DNA from: Pogostemon cablin
Lineage: Eukaryota; Streptophyta; Magnoliopsida; Lamiales; Lamiaceae
Length of the DNA stretch: 64,000 nt
NCBI GenBank assembly: GCA_023678885.1
Contig: CM043012.1
Span: forward strand, 16,218,036 to 16,282,035
Reading direction: 5' to 3'
Shown here piece after piece: positions 23,301 through 33,245 of the stretch (its first letter is position 1; each line of letters begins with the position of its first letter). Both the position numbers and the translations under genes were made by a program. The notes under the pieces were generated by a model. That model saw only the letters and a program-made list of their open reading frames with translations, made no database searches and was not told the origin of the DNA.

Positions 23301-26137
23301 CCAAACCACCTAGTGTCGTGGGATGTGCAGCAACCAAAATCTAAGTAAATGTTCGAGCCATGTATTAAAGGAGTTCTTTATTTGAGGGATTTATATTAGC
23401 CTTTTATAAGATAGTAAAAATTCACAGCCTTGACATAACTCTTAAGCCTATCACACAAAGCTGTATGTGTCTATTCAAGGGATAGGACTGTCTGAAGATC
23501 TTCTGCACTTGTTTTTTGTAAATTATACAAATAATTCTTGTTTAAGGTGTTTGAACTTAGGCTCTGTTGGTTGATCTGATGCCATATGTTTGGCATGTAT
23601 TGTTATTGTCCATGTGTGATATATTTTTGCATTGCCTCTAAAGGTTATAAATGCTCATATTCCCCCTTCTTGGTTTTGGTAGATATGGTAGAATTTACTT
23701 ATCATCAGAATAGGCTGTGCCGTTTGATTGGCCCCATCTACTCTATTATGTAGCATACCTTGCGATGCTATTCCAATAAGTTACCTAAAGTCATGTAGTT
23801 GTAATGTGCTGTAGATTATGTGCCCAGTAATTTAGCAACTGTTTGAAATTACGTGGAATTTTCAATGGTGATAATTTAAGGGGTAATCCCAATTCATGGG
23901 AGGAGAAAATCGTGTTCTTGCTTATGAAAGTGGTTGTGTGTTAATGTCATATTTATGATCTTCTCTTCATTTGCTTCAACATATATGCATTATCAACATA
24001 CGCAGGTCTGTCATTCCCTATTCCATGATATCATCTGAAGGATTTTGTTCAACTTGTTTGCAGAAGTCCTTTCGTAATTTTTTCCATCGTCTTACTTTTT
24101 CCTTTTATGTTAATTCCATTATTTATTTGTGTAATATATCACCTTACAAAAAATCCAATTCATGGGAGGAGAAAATCGTGTTCTTGCTTATGAAAGTGGT
24201 TGTGTGTTAATGTCATATTTATGATCTTCTCTGCATTTGCTTCAACATATATGCATTATCAATATACGCAGGTCTGTCATTCCCTATTCCATGATATCAT
24301 CTGAAGGATTTTGTTCAACTTGTTTGCAGAAGTCCTTTCGTAATTTTTTCCATCGTCTTACTTTTTCCTTTTATGTTAATTCCATTATTTATTTGTGTAA
24401 TATATCACCTTTCATTTTTTTGTAGCTGTGCTTCTCCAATGCCTACTAGGGAGCTTTTCTCTGAAATGCAAAGGGATAGATACTTAGAACATGTAAATGG
24501 GGATGCAATCGACTGGTCAAATTTTGTGGACTTGGATTGGCTCTCTTCTTCTGGAAATTCATGCGAGGAAGAGTTGTTGGAGAGGTACTTCAACCTACAA
24601 TTTTGTGATTTTTCCCTTTCTTTGAAATTTACAATGATGCTACACTGTCAAACTCCTTTAAGCAAAATGGAATTCATTAGCACCTATATTGATTTTGGTA
24701 ATGAAAATGTTCTTTAATTTTCAATTTTAACTAGCAGCTAATGCCCCAGTGTTTCATGGATATACTTTTACATCAAGATAAGCTGGTATTTTCTGTACCC
24801 TTTGAACTTCATGACAACATGTGGTTGCTATTTGGTCCGTATGTAAAGTCTATTATGTTTTTTGTTTCATTGCATCACAATTTTACTACATAGTTTACTT
24901 TCCTTGTCATGTACTGAATAACCCATCTTTGTGTGTCCAAGCTTCATTGGGCCTTATAGCTGGCTGATCTTTTGCTCCTTGTATTTTCTAACTAGGTTTC
25001 TCATTATAAATATTCTCTCTTCTTTTAGCCTCTTTTGGTCTTAAGAAGCATGCTTGCGTTGCTCTGTTTTTTTGCTTGCTTCTACTGTTAGTCATAATCA
25101 ATTCAGGTTGCGTTTGAATTGAAGGATGAGGGTGGATTTGAAATTCAAAGCAGGTCCATCTATGGTTTTTCAGATTGATATTTGAAATACTCTCTAGCAT
25201 GATTGGACTTGAAATCTACGTCAATTCAATCAAACCTTTGACGTAATTCACTAGTATTGCCTGCATGTTTCCTGATGCTCTTTCTTATGCATGGTTATTG
25301 AATAGTTTTCTAGTTGTGGCCTTTTCAGTTCTCATCACACTAATTTGGTCTCAGACTAACTTTGTGTTATAGATATTAACTAATATATAATTTGGATGGA
25401 GAGCTTGTGTACTATAAAATTTGCTCGACGTCTCCATATACATTAACATGCTTGTGGAATTTGCGAACAGAGTCCAGACCTTCAAAAGTTGTTGCACACT
25501 GTAAACCTTGGTTGTCATGGATTTCAATTTTGACTACAGTATACTTCAGTTATTATTCTTGTGATTTCTTTACTTCAGTGAGCTAATTTTTGTGAGTCAA
25601 CTTAATGACTTATGAATAAATTGGTAGTATGTACTACACTATATTTATCTTGTGCTCTCTCTACTATAAATGTTTACTTTATGACCATCAAAAGTACTTC
25701 CTTGGTTGTTAGCGGGACTTTCTGACTAAGCAATGGTTCTAAAGAGCTAAATTTCTCCTCTCTTCTCCCCAGGTCAATGCTGATGGTCTCTCCAACTGCC
25801 ATTTTGTCATCAGAAAATGTTGTCAATGAATCAGTTGGGGAAACAACACCGTCCGCCAGTGATTGTGGATCTAGCCGGAGGGTAAGTATATTTTTAGTTG
25901 ATACAAATGCTTCAAAATCCAAGTATGACTACCTAAATTACAGTTTATGTACGGATGTTTATTAATTGCTTATTTGGTTCTGCCATATCCTCATAGGGAA
26001 GAGATCACACTGGAACTGACAATGGTTATGGCGATGCGTATGAAGTTCCTGAAGAATTCTCGGATTGTTTTGCACGTTGGGTGACTTCTGGTGAAACACT
26101 GTCATTAATGAGTTTATCTCTGTGTCTGCCCAGATAG
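11312..26137 (+). CDS. SAC: SAC-domain phosphoinositide phosphatase (plant SAC2-5 type), 16 exons
   Basis: Exons 11312-11431, 12333-12537, 12623-12788, 14474-14696, 14933-15009, 17519-17706, 17802-17899, 18059-18192, 18281-18409, 18786-19173, 19815-19936, 20201-20311, 21667-21855, 24426-24584, 25773-25881 and 25997-26137 keep phase and give 852 residues, near the family's usual length. The SAC domain runs from about 40 (NFYMIGRDKS, LKIDRSEPSEL, TKRRQIGAICGH, VDLTKDFYFSYSYHVMRSLQ) to about 620. The catalytic Cx5R motif is intact: RTNCIDCLDRTN, with C509 and R515. An acidic/Ser-rich insert (about 455-490) precedes it. The C-terminal 230 residues are plant-specific (EEFSDCFARW near the end). Arabidopsis SAC2-5 act on PI(3,5)P2 at the tonoplast; the same role is inferred. 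The first in-frame ATG is 11312; ATG 11324 (MADASEN) is an alternative start. Exon 11 uses GTGAGT at 19937, because the earlier GT breaks phase. Confidence 0.93.
11798..11940. repeat. Short direct repeat in SAC intron 1
   Basis: The phrase ggagctagataaagaacacttcgt occurs at about 11799-11822 and 11911-11934. The phrase gttgcc(c)acttttttcaa also occurs twice (11882 and 11943). This looks like a local rearranged duplication with about 110-bp period. Confidence 0.7.
15630..15895. mobile_element. Degenerate Stowaway-like MITE in SAC intron 5
   Basis: The left end is ctctctccatccctcttatttttgc. The interior taatgtaagaaaaagtaggggtag matches the MITE at 7856-8066. The right end (gtggaacggacataatg) is a weak version of GGACGGAGGGAG. 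It lies in the 2.5-kb intron 15010-17518, the rest of which shows nothing recognisable. Confidence 0.5.
22560..23340 (-). pseudogene. LINE (non-LTR retrotransposon) remnant in SAC intron 13
   Basis: Minus-strand translations across several frames recall the C-terminal part of plant LINE ORF2. Near 23280-23340 there is a GGLGIGSLPLQNKELLG-like sentence with stops. Near 22870-22935 is WNLHFFRDFGDDNL followed by LLEMLDVRL. Near 22630-22760 is WKVSLSKKVQIFFWFIVLGS, which fits the zf-RVT domain (WK...PKKV.FF.W). No frame is continuous, so it is an old, disabled fragment. It is antisense to the host gene and inside an intron, so splicing removes it. Confidence 0.65.
23889..24412. repeat. 266-bp tandem duplication in SAC intron 13
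   Basis: Copy 1 (about 23889-24145) and copy 2 (24155-24412) have a 266-bp offset, for example gtctgtcattccc at 24006 and 24272. Only about two substitutions were noticed (ctcttcattt/ctctgcattt, caacatacg/caatatacg). Each copy carries an internal cag/GTCTGTC acceptor-like site and an open stretch of about 58 codons. Copy 2 ends about 13 bp before the exon 14 start at 24426. Confidence 0.9.
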
Positions 26138-27449
26138 CCATAGGCTCTAGATCATGGTGTGGCGGTATTTATATAGGAGTGACGGTATTGGTAGGTGTGG
26201 TGGAATGGTGAAAGAGACGAAGACAAATGTAGCGGCTTTCCTTGCAACGGCGATCCTGGAATGGTTCGATAGAGATGGGAGAGTACCCCTCTATATTCTG
26301 CCGTTGCACAACGGCGATCCTGGAAACCTGGGTCATATCCTATGGTCATAACTTAGCTTTAAAGAGTAAATAGACTACAGTTTAATATTCTTTTGGAGCT
26401 CTGTTTTCTTTCTTTTTTTTTTATTTCTTTTTTATTTTTTAATCTTTGTGTAATGATATTTAGTCCCTTGTTACTAGTTAAATGGATGTCATGGGGGGTC
26501 CTATATGTGTATATAATAACAAAATGGTTTGAGCTCCACGCTTGTAGCATTAGGCTCTATTGATTCTTTTTATTTGTTGGTGTTTCTTTCTTTCTTTTTT
26601 AAACCTTTGATGGAAACAATCAACATTACCAATAAGTTTCTCAACAATGATTCCTAGTGTGATGGAAGCCTTTTCTGGACTCTCTTTTTTGCTGAATTAT
26701 TTACCTTGCTTTTTAACATGAAGCTGAAATTTGAAGTTGATAAACAAATTTATAGATCTTCAATGGGATAAATCAAAATTAAATCTGATTCTTCCGCGGA
26801 TCATGCCTATGATTCCCTCGCCCTTGCCTTTTGGTATTACATCTCCTTTGGTTCTTATAACTTTATTCATTTTCTTGTCGTGATTTTCACTTCTAGTTCC
26901 CAGAGTACTTGACTGATCCATTAGTTGACATACAGTTGACTGATTCTCAAATTTGAAAGTTTTAAGAGTTGGACTAGGTGTCAGGGCAATTCTTGGACTT
27001 CATTTTGTGAGATGCATGGTAAGTGAGATACTTTCTTTTTTCCAAAAAAAAAAAAAAAAAATTCTCTGTCAAGCAAAAGGTATACTCGTTTCATAGAACT
27101 AGTTTGCGAACAATTTCATAAGATGACAAAAGTGATGTATTTAATAATTAAATATGTGATAATAAATGAAAAATGATACTCGATCAAGCACGTTTTTGCC
27201 ATGAACTGTTGAAGCAAATCTAACTGCATCATCAAGCATAATAGACACCTAATGGGGGCTGAAGAGAGAATTTATATCCAATGCAAAGAACCTGGTCAAG
27301 TGTTGGACAACAACTAAAAACAGTTCCAGAAAAATTTATGAATATAGTGCATTAACAAGAAAATTTTAAAATGAATCCCATAGTGAAAGTGATCAAAATT
27401 TAAGCCCAATAGTTGTTGAATCATATATCTTCATAGAATATAGCAATGA
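26138..27449. other. SAC 3' UTR and convergent spacer to eIF3k
   Basis: The space between the SAC stop (26137) and the eIF3k stop (27450, opposite strand) contains both 3' UTRs. Two copies of acggcgatcctggaa (26249 and 26311) form a short direct repeat, and an A-run follows near 27043-27060. No other gene is seen; the genes are convergent. Confidence 0.5.
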
Positions 27450-30400
27450 TCAACCAATAATTGGAAGGATTCTGGTAATATGCTCCAACGGAATGCCATC
27501 CGTGGCACTTTTCTTAAGCTCCGGATGATTGAACTCATTAAGTGGAAGGACGACAAGTTGGCCCTTATTCTGATGTTTCTCTGTAGCCCAACCAGAGTTA
27601 GCAACATGGTGCTCGATGAACTTGTCCAGAGATAGACCTTCAATATTGATTGCCTGTGGAACAATTTCATCATACACAATCACACACTCTACTAAGAAAC
27701 CTATCCAAGCCTTTATTTTTTTATCTAGAGCCATACCTCTGCAAGAATGGACCTCGACACTTTTTGGTAAGTTAGTGAAAGGATACGAACGGCATATGCT
27801 TGAATTGCTTGCTCAAAACCTGATTAATTATGCACATCAGAGGCTTCAGAAAACAGAGATCAGAAAGAGTAACAAAAAATTTGGAACAGTGTAAGGTCTG
27901 CTATGAAATGTCCACATTAGATAAAAACGAAAAATGCTCCTTCCAGCTAGGAAGAAGTTGAAATACAATGCACAGGTACACAGTACAAACCATAAAAACA
28001 AATACGTCCAAACTCAATTGTAGAATTTGCAATTTTTATAGATTGTTCAGTGACATTTCCACAAAAATAAAATTGGATAGAACAATAATAATACAAATTC
28101 ATAGGCAATCTGCACATTCTTACTGGAAATTGCCATGAAATTCAGCAGAACGTGCATCAGGAAGGATAAGATATGCAGAAGAAAAAAAAAATTATTGTCC
28201 TCTGTCCCGAAATAGTTTTGTACAAATTTAAGCCGAAATATTAATTCAATTGTCGCAGATAAAAGATTTAATGAAAAAATATTTTATTGAATACAAAACA
28301 GGAGTAAAATCATCAGGAATTTTATTGAATACAAAACATCTCATAATATTTTATGAGATGAAGAAGAGATGAGGAAGATGAAGAAGAGAAAGTTGAATTC
28401 AAAGGAGATATTTTATGAAGAAAAAAATTAAAATAAATAACGATCATGAGGATGACTTTAACATTGATGATGGAGATGATACTACTATCTTATGTGATTG
28501 ACTTGTTTTATTTCAACTTGATGGAATTTTACATAAGCATGAGTTATATTCGAGTGCATTACTATATTATGTGTTTTTAAACTTCATTCAATAGGTAAAT
28601 GTTCTATGTATATCATATTTTTAGTGTAGGACTTATTATATACAAATACTATACTTTTACGTTCAAGGTGCGACTCAAGCACAAATATGCCTCAATGTGC
28701 AATGGTGAACCTTGTGCCTTTAAAAACTATGTAATCAAGGCATGTACTTTATTTCAAAACAATGCATTGCAAATGAAAAGAAAGCAGATTGCGTGTTGCA
28801 ATATTTTCAACAATATGTACAAAAATGAATTTGATTGATAAGAAGTTCTTAATACTTGATCATCTTAGTTCACAGGCCAAAAAATATATTTTTATGATGA
28901 TTAAAAGCAAATTTGGTAAATGCACAATGGCACTTTCTACCACATTCTTTCTCCCTCAAGAAAGGTGCAATGGAATAACATTAAAACCAAATCTATACAA
29001 AGGCCGACTCTCTATGTACCTGGTACAACCTCTAATATGTGCCGGCTCTTAGAAGCTTCATCCCAAAACTGACGAAATCTTGCAGTCTGCACATGAAGGT
29101 ACAAAAGAAGATGTATCAAATGTCTGATGATTATAGCATAGAGAGCACATTTCATGACATTTGCTATTTCCTAAACATACCTCCAAGTAGTGTGACAGAA
29201 CAATTAGAGTTTTGAACTGCTCCTCCATTTGCTAATGTCAAAAAATAAGAAAATGTTAATTAATTAGAGCAATTAAAACTCAGAAGATTATAAAACCAAG
29301 GAGGAAATGAGAAGTTCATTGGACTTGAGCAAAAAGGTAAAAGCTCACATACATCTACGATATAGCGTGCAATAAATAATGGATATAAATTAATCAAAAT
29401 TATTTATTCATATGCATATCGTCAGAACACCTAACACCAGTAGACATACTCTTGTTTTACATTGATAACATGAACGCTAAGGAAAAAAATCTGGATGATA
29501 TTTTTACGAGTCACTTTGTGTTTATGTATGAAGTGAACCGCAAGACATTCTATAGAACCCAATGATTTATCTATTCTCTGCTTAAAAGTATAATTCCCAT
29601 ACAGATACTGTAATTTACTACTCAATCACATGGCTGAAACAGGATGTGAATCCCATTCAGTAGGACTTAGTTCCTACATCACAGATATGAAAAGTACAAA
29701 AAGATAAATCAAGCATTCAGAGAATTTTCTGATGAGGGAACAGTCCCAATCATGAATCCGTTGTTAGTAGACTAAGCTCCATTTAGAGAAAAGAATGAGT
29801 TCCAAAGTGGAATTATAAGATAGTATTTCACTTCAGAAAGAAATTTATAGTTCTCAGCAACCAACACAAGGTGCACTAAAGTAGTTATCCAGTTTTCAAT
29901 GTCGAATTAAGTTCACTGATGACTGTTCATTAAATCACTCGTGAGTTCATTTCCAAAATAGTTTGGCATCTGGCTGAGTGATAAATGCTCCGCAATAGCC
30001 TTAAAACTCTAAAAAATTAGGAAGAATTTGAAAGCAATAGAGTTGAAGTTAAAAAGAAAATGTAAAGTAAATACCACTCTTTCGGGAATTAGAAAGAGGC
30101 AGAGGCTGAAGTCAGGGGCTGGCATTGCCATCAGAGCCTGGTTAATATTGATACATGAAGATCAAAACTCACAACATAAGTTAAAGCGTTTAAAAGGGTA
30201 AAAAAAAGAAGACGAGAGATTTCATGTTCCTGTGATACAATTTATTTACCTTGATCAAAATGCGAGCAACAATCTGAGTACTCATCCTCTCTGGCTCAAA
30301 CTTAGAGAAAGATAACAAAGAACAACAATCAATTTCAGCAAAAAGTACAAATACGAGTAATAAGGGCAAAAGATTTAATGTGAAAGAGTGAGATTGAACC

Positions 30401-30652
30401 TGGTAAAGACGCAGAAGACAGAGATTTGCATCCAAACTGTAAGTTTGCGAGGAGACCTAGAATTGCAGTAGCAAAGCGAGATAATGGTGAAAGAGCGTAA
30501 AAGAAAGAAAGGAAAAAAGGAAGGGAAGATTTACGTACTTGTTCGTTAACGTAGTTTTCGAGATCAGGTAGGATGTCGGGATTGTAGGGATTGACGGCGA
30601 CGAGTTGCTCCACCGTATACGACATATCCGACTGGTTCGCCTCTCTTCCCAT
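27450..30652 (-). CDS. EIF3K: Eukaryotic translation initiation factor 3 subunit K, 8 exons
   Basis: Minus-strand exons 30652-30539, 30456-30400, 30300-30250, 30137-30075, 29230-29180, 29086-29020, 27819-27737 and 27653-27450 keep phase and total 690 nt (229 residues), matching the usual 220-230. Landmarks in order: MGREANQ start, YTVEQLVAVNPYNPDIL, LDANLCLLRLYQ, FEPERMSTQIVARIL, ALMAMPAPDFSLCLFLIPER, MEEQFKTLIVLSHYLE, ARFRQFWDEA, FEQAIQAYAVRILSLTYQKV, AINIEGLSLDKF, LNEFNHPELKK, and the end ITRILPIIG. The protein is a PCI/CSN8-type helical subunit on the periphery of the cytosolic eIF3 complex, helping recruit mRNA to the 40S ribosome. The start at 30652 is the first ATG of the frame and matches the family start MGRE. 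No damage was seen. Confidence 0.95.
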
Positions 30653-30962
30653 CTCTTCCAATTCGCAAACGCAATTCAGAGTCGAAAGGGTTAGGAAGCA
30701 GCTTGATGCGATGCAGAGCTATGGCTACACACTCAATTGACCAATATACCCTGTTAATAAAGCAAGCCAAAGAATTAGGTCAGAATAGATACACCCTCGT
30801 ACTTATCATCATCATAATCATAGTAATATAAAAGCATCCGTTCTTTATAATTTTGAGATTATTTTCTAGTATTATATAGATTGTCATATTTTTAATCTTC
30901 TCCAACACACTCTTTATTATATTTTATTTAATTTGTTCTCTTTCCAATGCTTATTTATTATA
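30653..30962 (-). promoter_or_regulatory. eIF3k upstream region
   Basis: About 310 bp lie between the eIF3k start and the next MITE. No TATA box was clear on the minus strand. The first 130 bp are comparatively GC-rich and probably contain the 5' leader. Confidence 0.3.
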
Positions 30963-31233
30963 CTCTCTCCGTCCCAAATTCAAGTTCACTTTTACTGTAG
31001 ATACGGAGTTTAAGAAAAGTCACTTTTTGACTTACTTTTGAGGGTAGTATGATATTTTTGGGTAATAAATAAATGATAAAGTATGCTATGTGTGTTAAAA
31101 AGATGATGACAAATTTGAAATTAAAGTATGTTAGAGGGATATTAGTTTGTTGCTTTTTCCTTTTATGGAAGTGTGAAGTTGAATTTGGGACGAACCAAAA
31201 CGGAAAGTGAAGTTGAAGTTGTGACGGAGGGAG
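30963..31233. mobile_element. Stowaway MITE
   Basis: CTCTCTCCGTCCC at the left pairs with GACGGAGGGAG at the right, both flanked by TA. The arms extend inward (caaattcaagttcacttt against aaagtgaagttgaagtt). Length is about 270 bp, without coding capacity. It sits about 310 bp upstream of the eIF3k start codon. Confidence 0.85.
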
Positions 31234-31527
31234 TAGTATTTATTCTTTCTTTTATTTTTTTGTGTTTACTCCTAATTTATTTAATTAAATATATGATGTA
31301 ATAAATATTTGAATGTTAATTTCAAGAAAAAAATGTTGGAACTAATGAAATACTCAACACATTTAATTTTAAAGAGTTGTTGAGGCTATTTAAATTAAAT
31401 TTGAAGAGCCAAAATGGTAATGTAAAAAATTTTTGTTAATTTAAAGAGTTTGTTAGATGTATTTTTTGTTGTAAAATTCTTTAAATTAATAATTTCTTAT
31501 TTAAAGAAGCTTTAGGAGATGATCTAA

Positions 31528-33242
31528 GAGCAACTCCAAAAGACTCTCTAAATACAAAATTATGTAAAATTTAAAGAGATTTATATAAAAATTTACCTCC
31601 AAAAGCCTCTTTAAAATAACAATTTTTTTTACATAATGCTTTTGACTCTTTAAGAGCATCTCCAAGAGATTATGTATAATTTGGAGAGAATTTTGAGTAA
31701 AATAAAGAATCTTTAAAATATAAAGAGTTGTATTTTTATCCATCTTCAACAACTTCTTTATATTTATTCTTTCCCCAATGCTTATTAATTACATTTGTTA
31801 TTTTTCATATTTTTTGTTTCTACTCCTAATTAATTTTATAATCTCTCTCCATATGAATTCTTATAGATCTATATTTTTTTTAACATAAAATAATCATAAT
31901 TTTATAATATAAAAAAAAATCAACGTACTATTCCTACCTATTTTTTAAAAAAAAATTGGATATTTACTAATACTAATATTATTTAAATACAATCTTAAAG
32001 AAATTTGAAAAGGATCTATCTTTCTTTTAACAATAAAATCAAAGTGAAATAATAATAAATGAAAAACAATAAATAATCAATTGAATATTTAAAGGAATGA
32101 TGTATTGAAAATAGTGAAAATCTCAATGCATTTAATTTACATATTTGGTTTGGTTCTCTAAATTTAAAGAGTGAAAATCATTAGGTAAATTAAATTGTTA
32201 TTTTAAAGATGTTTTTGGAAGAATATTTATAGATATAGTTCTTTAAATTATACATTATTTCTTATTAGAGTTGCTCTAAGAGCAACTCCAATAGCTTATT
32301 TAAATTTTGGAGAGAATTTTCATAAAATAGAGAGATTTGTTAATTTAAAGAATGATATTTTTAAAAGTCTTCCAACACATTCTTTATATTTGAATTTTAT
32401 TCTTACTACTCCCAATGTTAATTAATTACACATATTTTCTATATATTTTCTTTATTTTTTTATTATTAATGCAATATAAAATTTACTTTAACTCTCCATT
32501 CCATATTATTTAATTAACAAAAGCATTGGAAATAATGAATCATTAATGCATTTAATTTTAAAGAACTTGATTTAGTTATTTAAATTTGAAGAATGAAGCT
32601 TGTTATGTAAAATTAAAAGTTAAAATAGATAACTTGTTGGAGTGATGTTTTAGTTGAATTTCTTTAAAATATAGGAGCACATAATTTTATAGTTTAGAGA
32701 ATCTCTCGGAGATGCTCTAAATTTAGAAAGTCAAACCAACTCTCTAAAATTTAATGTATTGAGATTTTCACTTCTTCCAACACTTTAATTTCTTGAAATT
32801 TTCAATTTATTAGTTATTATTTTACTTTTATAATAATGCAAATATTGTTATTTCACTTTGATTTTATTGTTAAAAAAATAGATGCTTCTCAAATTTTGTT
32901 AAGATTAGATTTAAATAATTCTAATATTAGTAAAAATAAAAAAAATTTAAAAAATAGGAAGGCAAGGTACGTTGAATTTATTTTTATATCGTAAAATTAT
33001 GATTATTTTATGTTTAAAAATATATAAATTTATAAAAATTCATGTGGAGGGAAATTATAAAATAAATTAGGAGTTGAAACAAAAAATATAGGAAAGAACA
33101 AATGTAATAAATAAGCATTGGGAAAATAATAAATATAAAGAAGTTATTGGAGATGAACAAAAATATAGCTCTCTATATTTTAGAGATTTTTTATTTTACC
33201 CAAAATCCTCTCCAAATTATACATAAATTTTTGTAGATACTC
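31528..33242. mobile_element. PIF/Harbinger-like element interrupted by nested relatives
   Basis: The outer element starts GAGCAACTCCAAAAG after TAA (31525-31527) and ends GTAGATACTC before TAA (33243-33245). Its sequence is collinear with the uninterrupted relative at 9670-10090: it reaches ...ttttgactctt at 31650 and resumes ...atttagaaagtcaaaccaactc at 32720. Between them sits inserted DNA with GAGCATCTCC/GGAGATGCTC ends. Only AT-rich non-coding sequence is present. Assignment to PIF/Harbinger rests on the TAA target duplications and terminal sequence. Confidence 0.7.
31654..32717. mobile_element. Nested pair of GAGCATCTCC-family elements
   Basis: The block begins GAGCATCTCC (31654) and ends GGAGATGCTC (32708-32717), a perfect 10-bp inverted pair, flanked by TAA at 31651-31653 and 32718-32720. 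In the middle, GAGTTGCTC (32268-32276), TAA (32277-32279) and GAGCAACTCC (32280-32289) mark a back-to-back junction. The block therefore reads as two elements of about 620 and 440 bp sharing a TAA. Both carry AT-rich interiors with tttaaagag-type phrases like the outer element. Confidence 0.7.
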
Positions 33243-33245
33243 TAA

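Noticed and set aside
23971..24425. Two identical small proteins of about 60-80 codons
   Set aside because: They are the two copies of an intronic tandem duplication, not separate genes.
31501..31752. 83-codon minus ORF rich in L, I and K
   Set aside because: It spans the junction of two nested MITEs; AT-rich chance frame.
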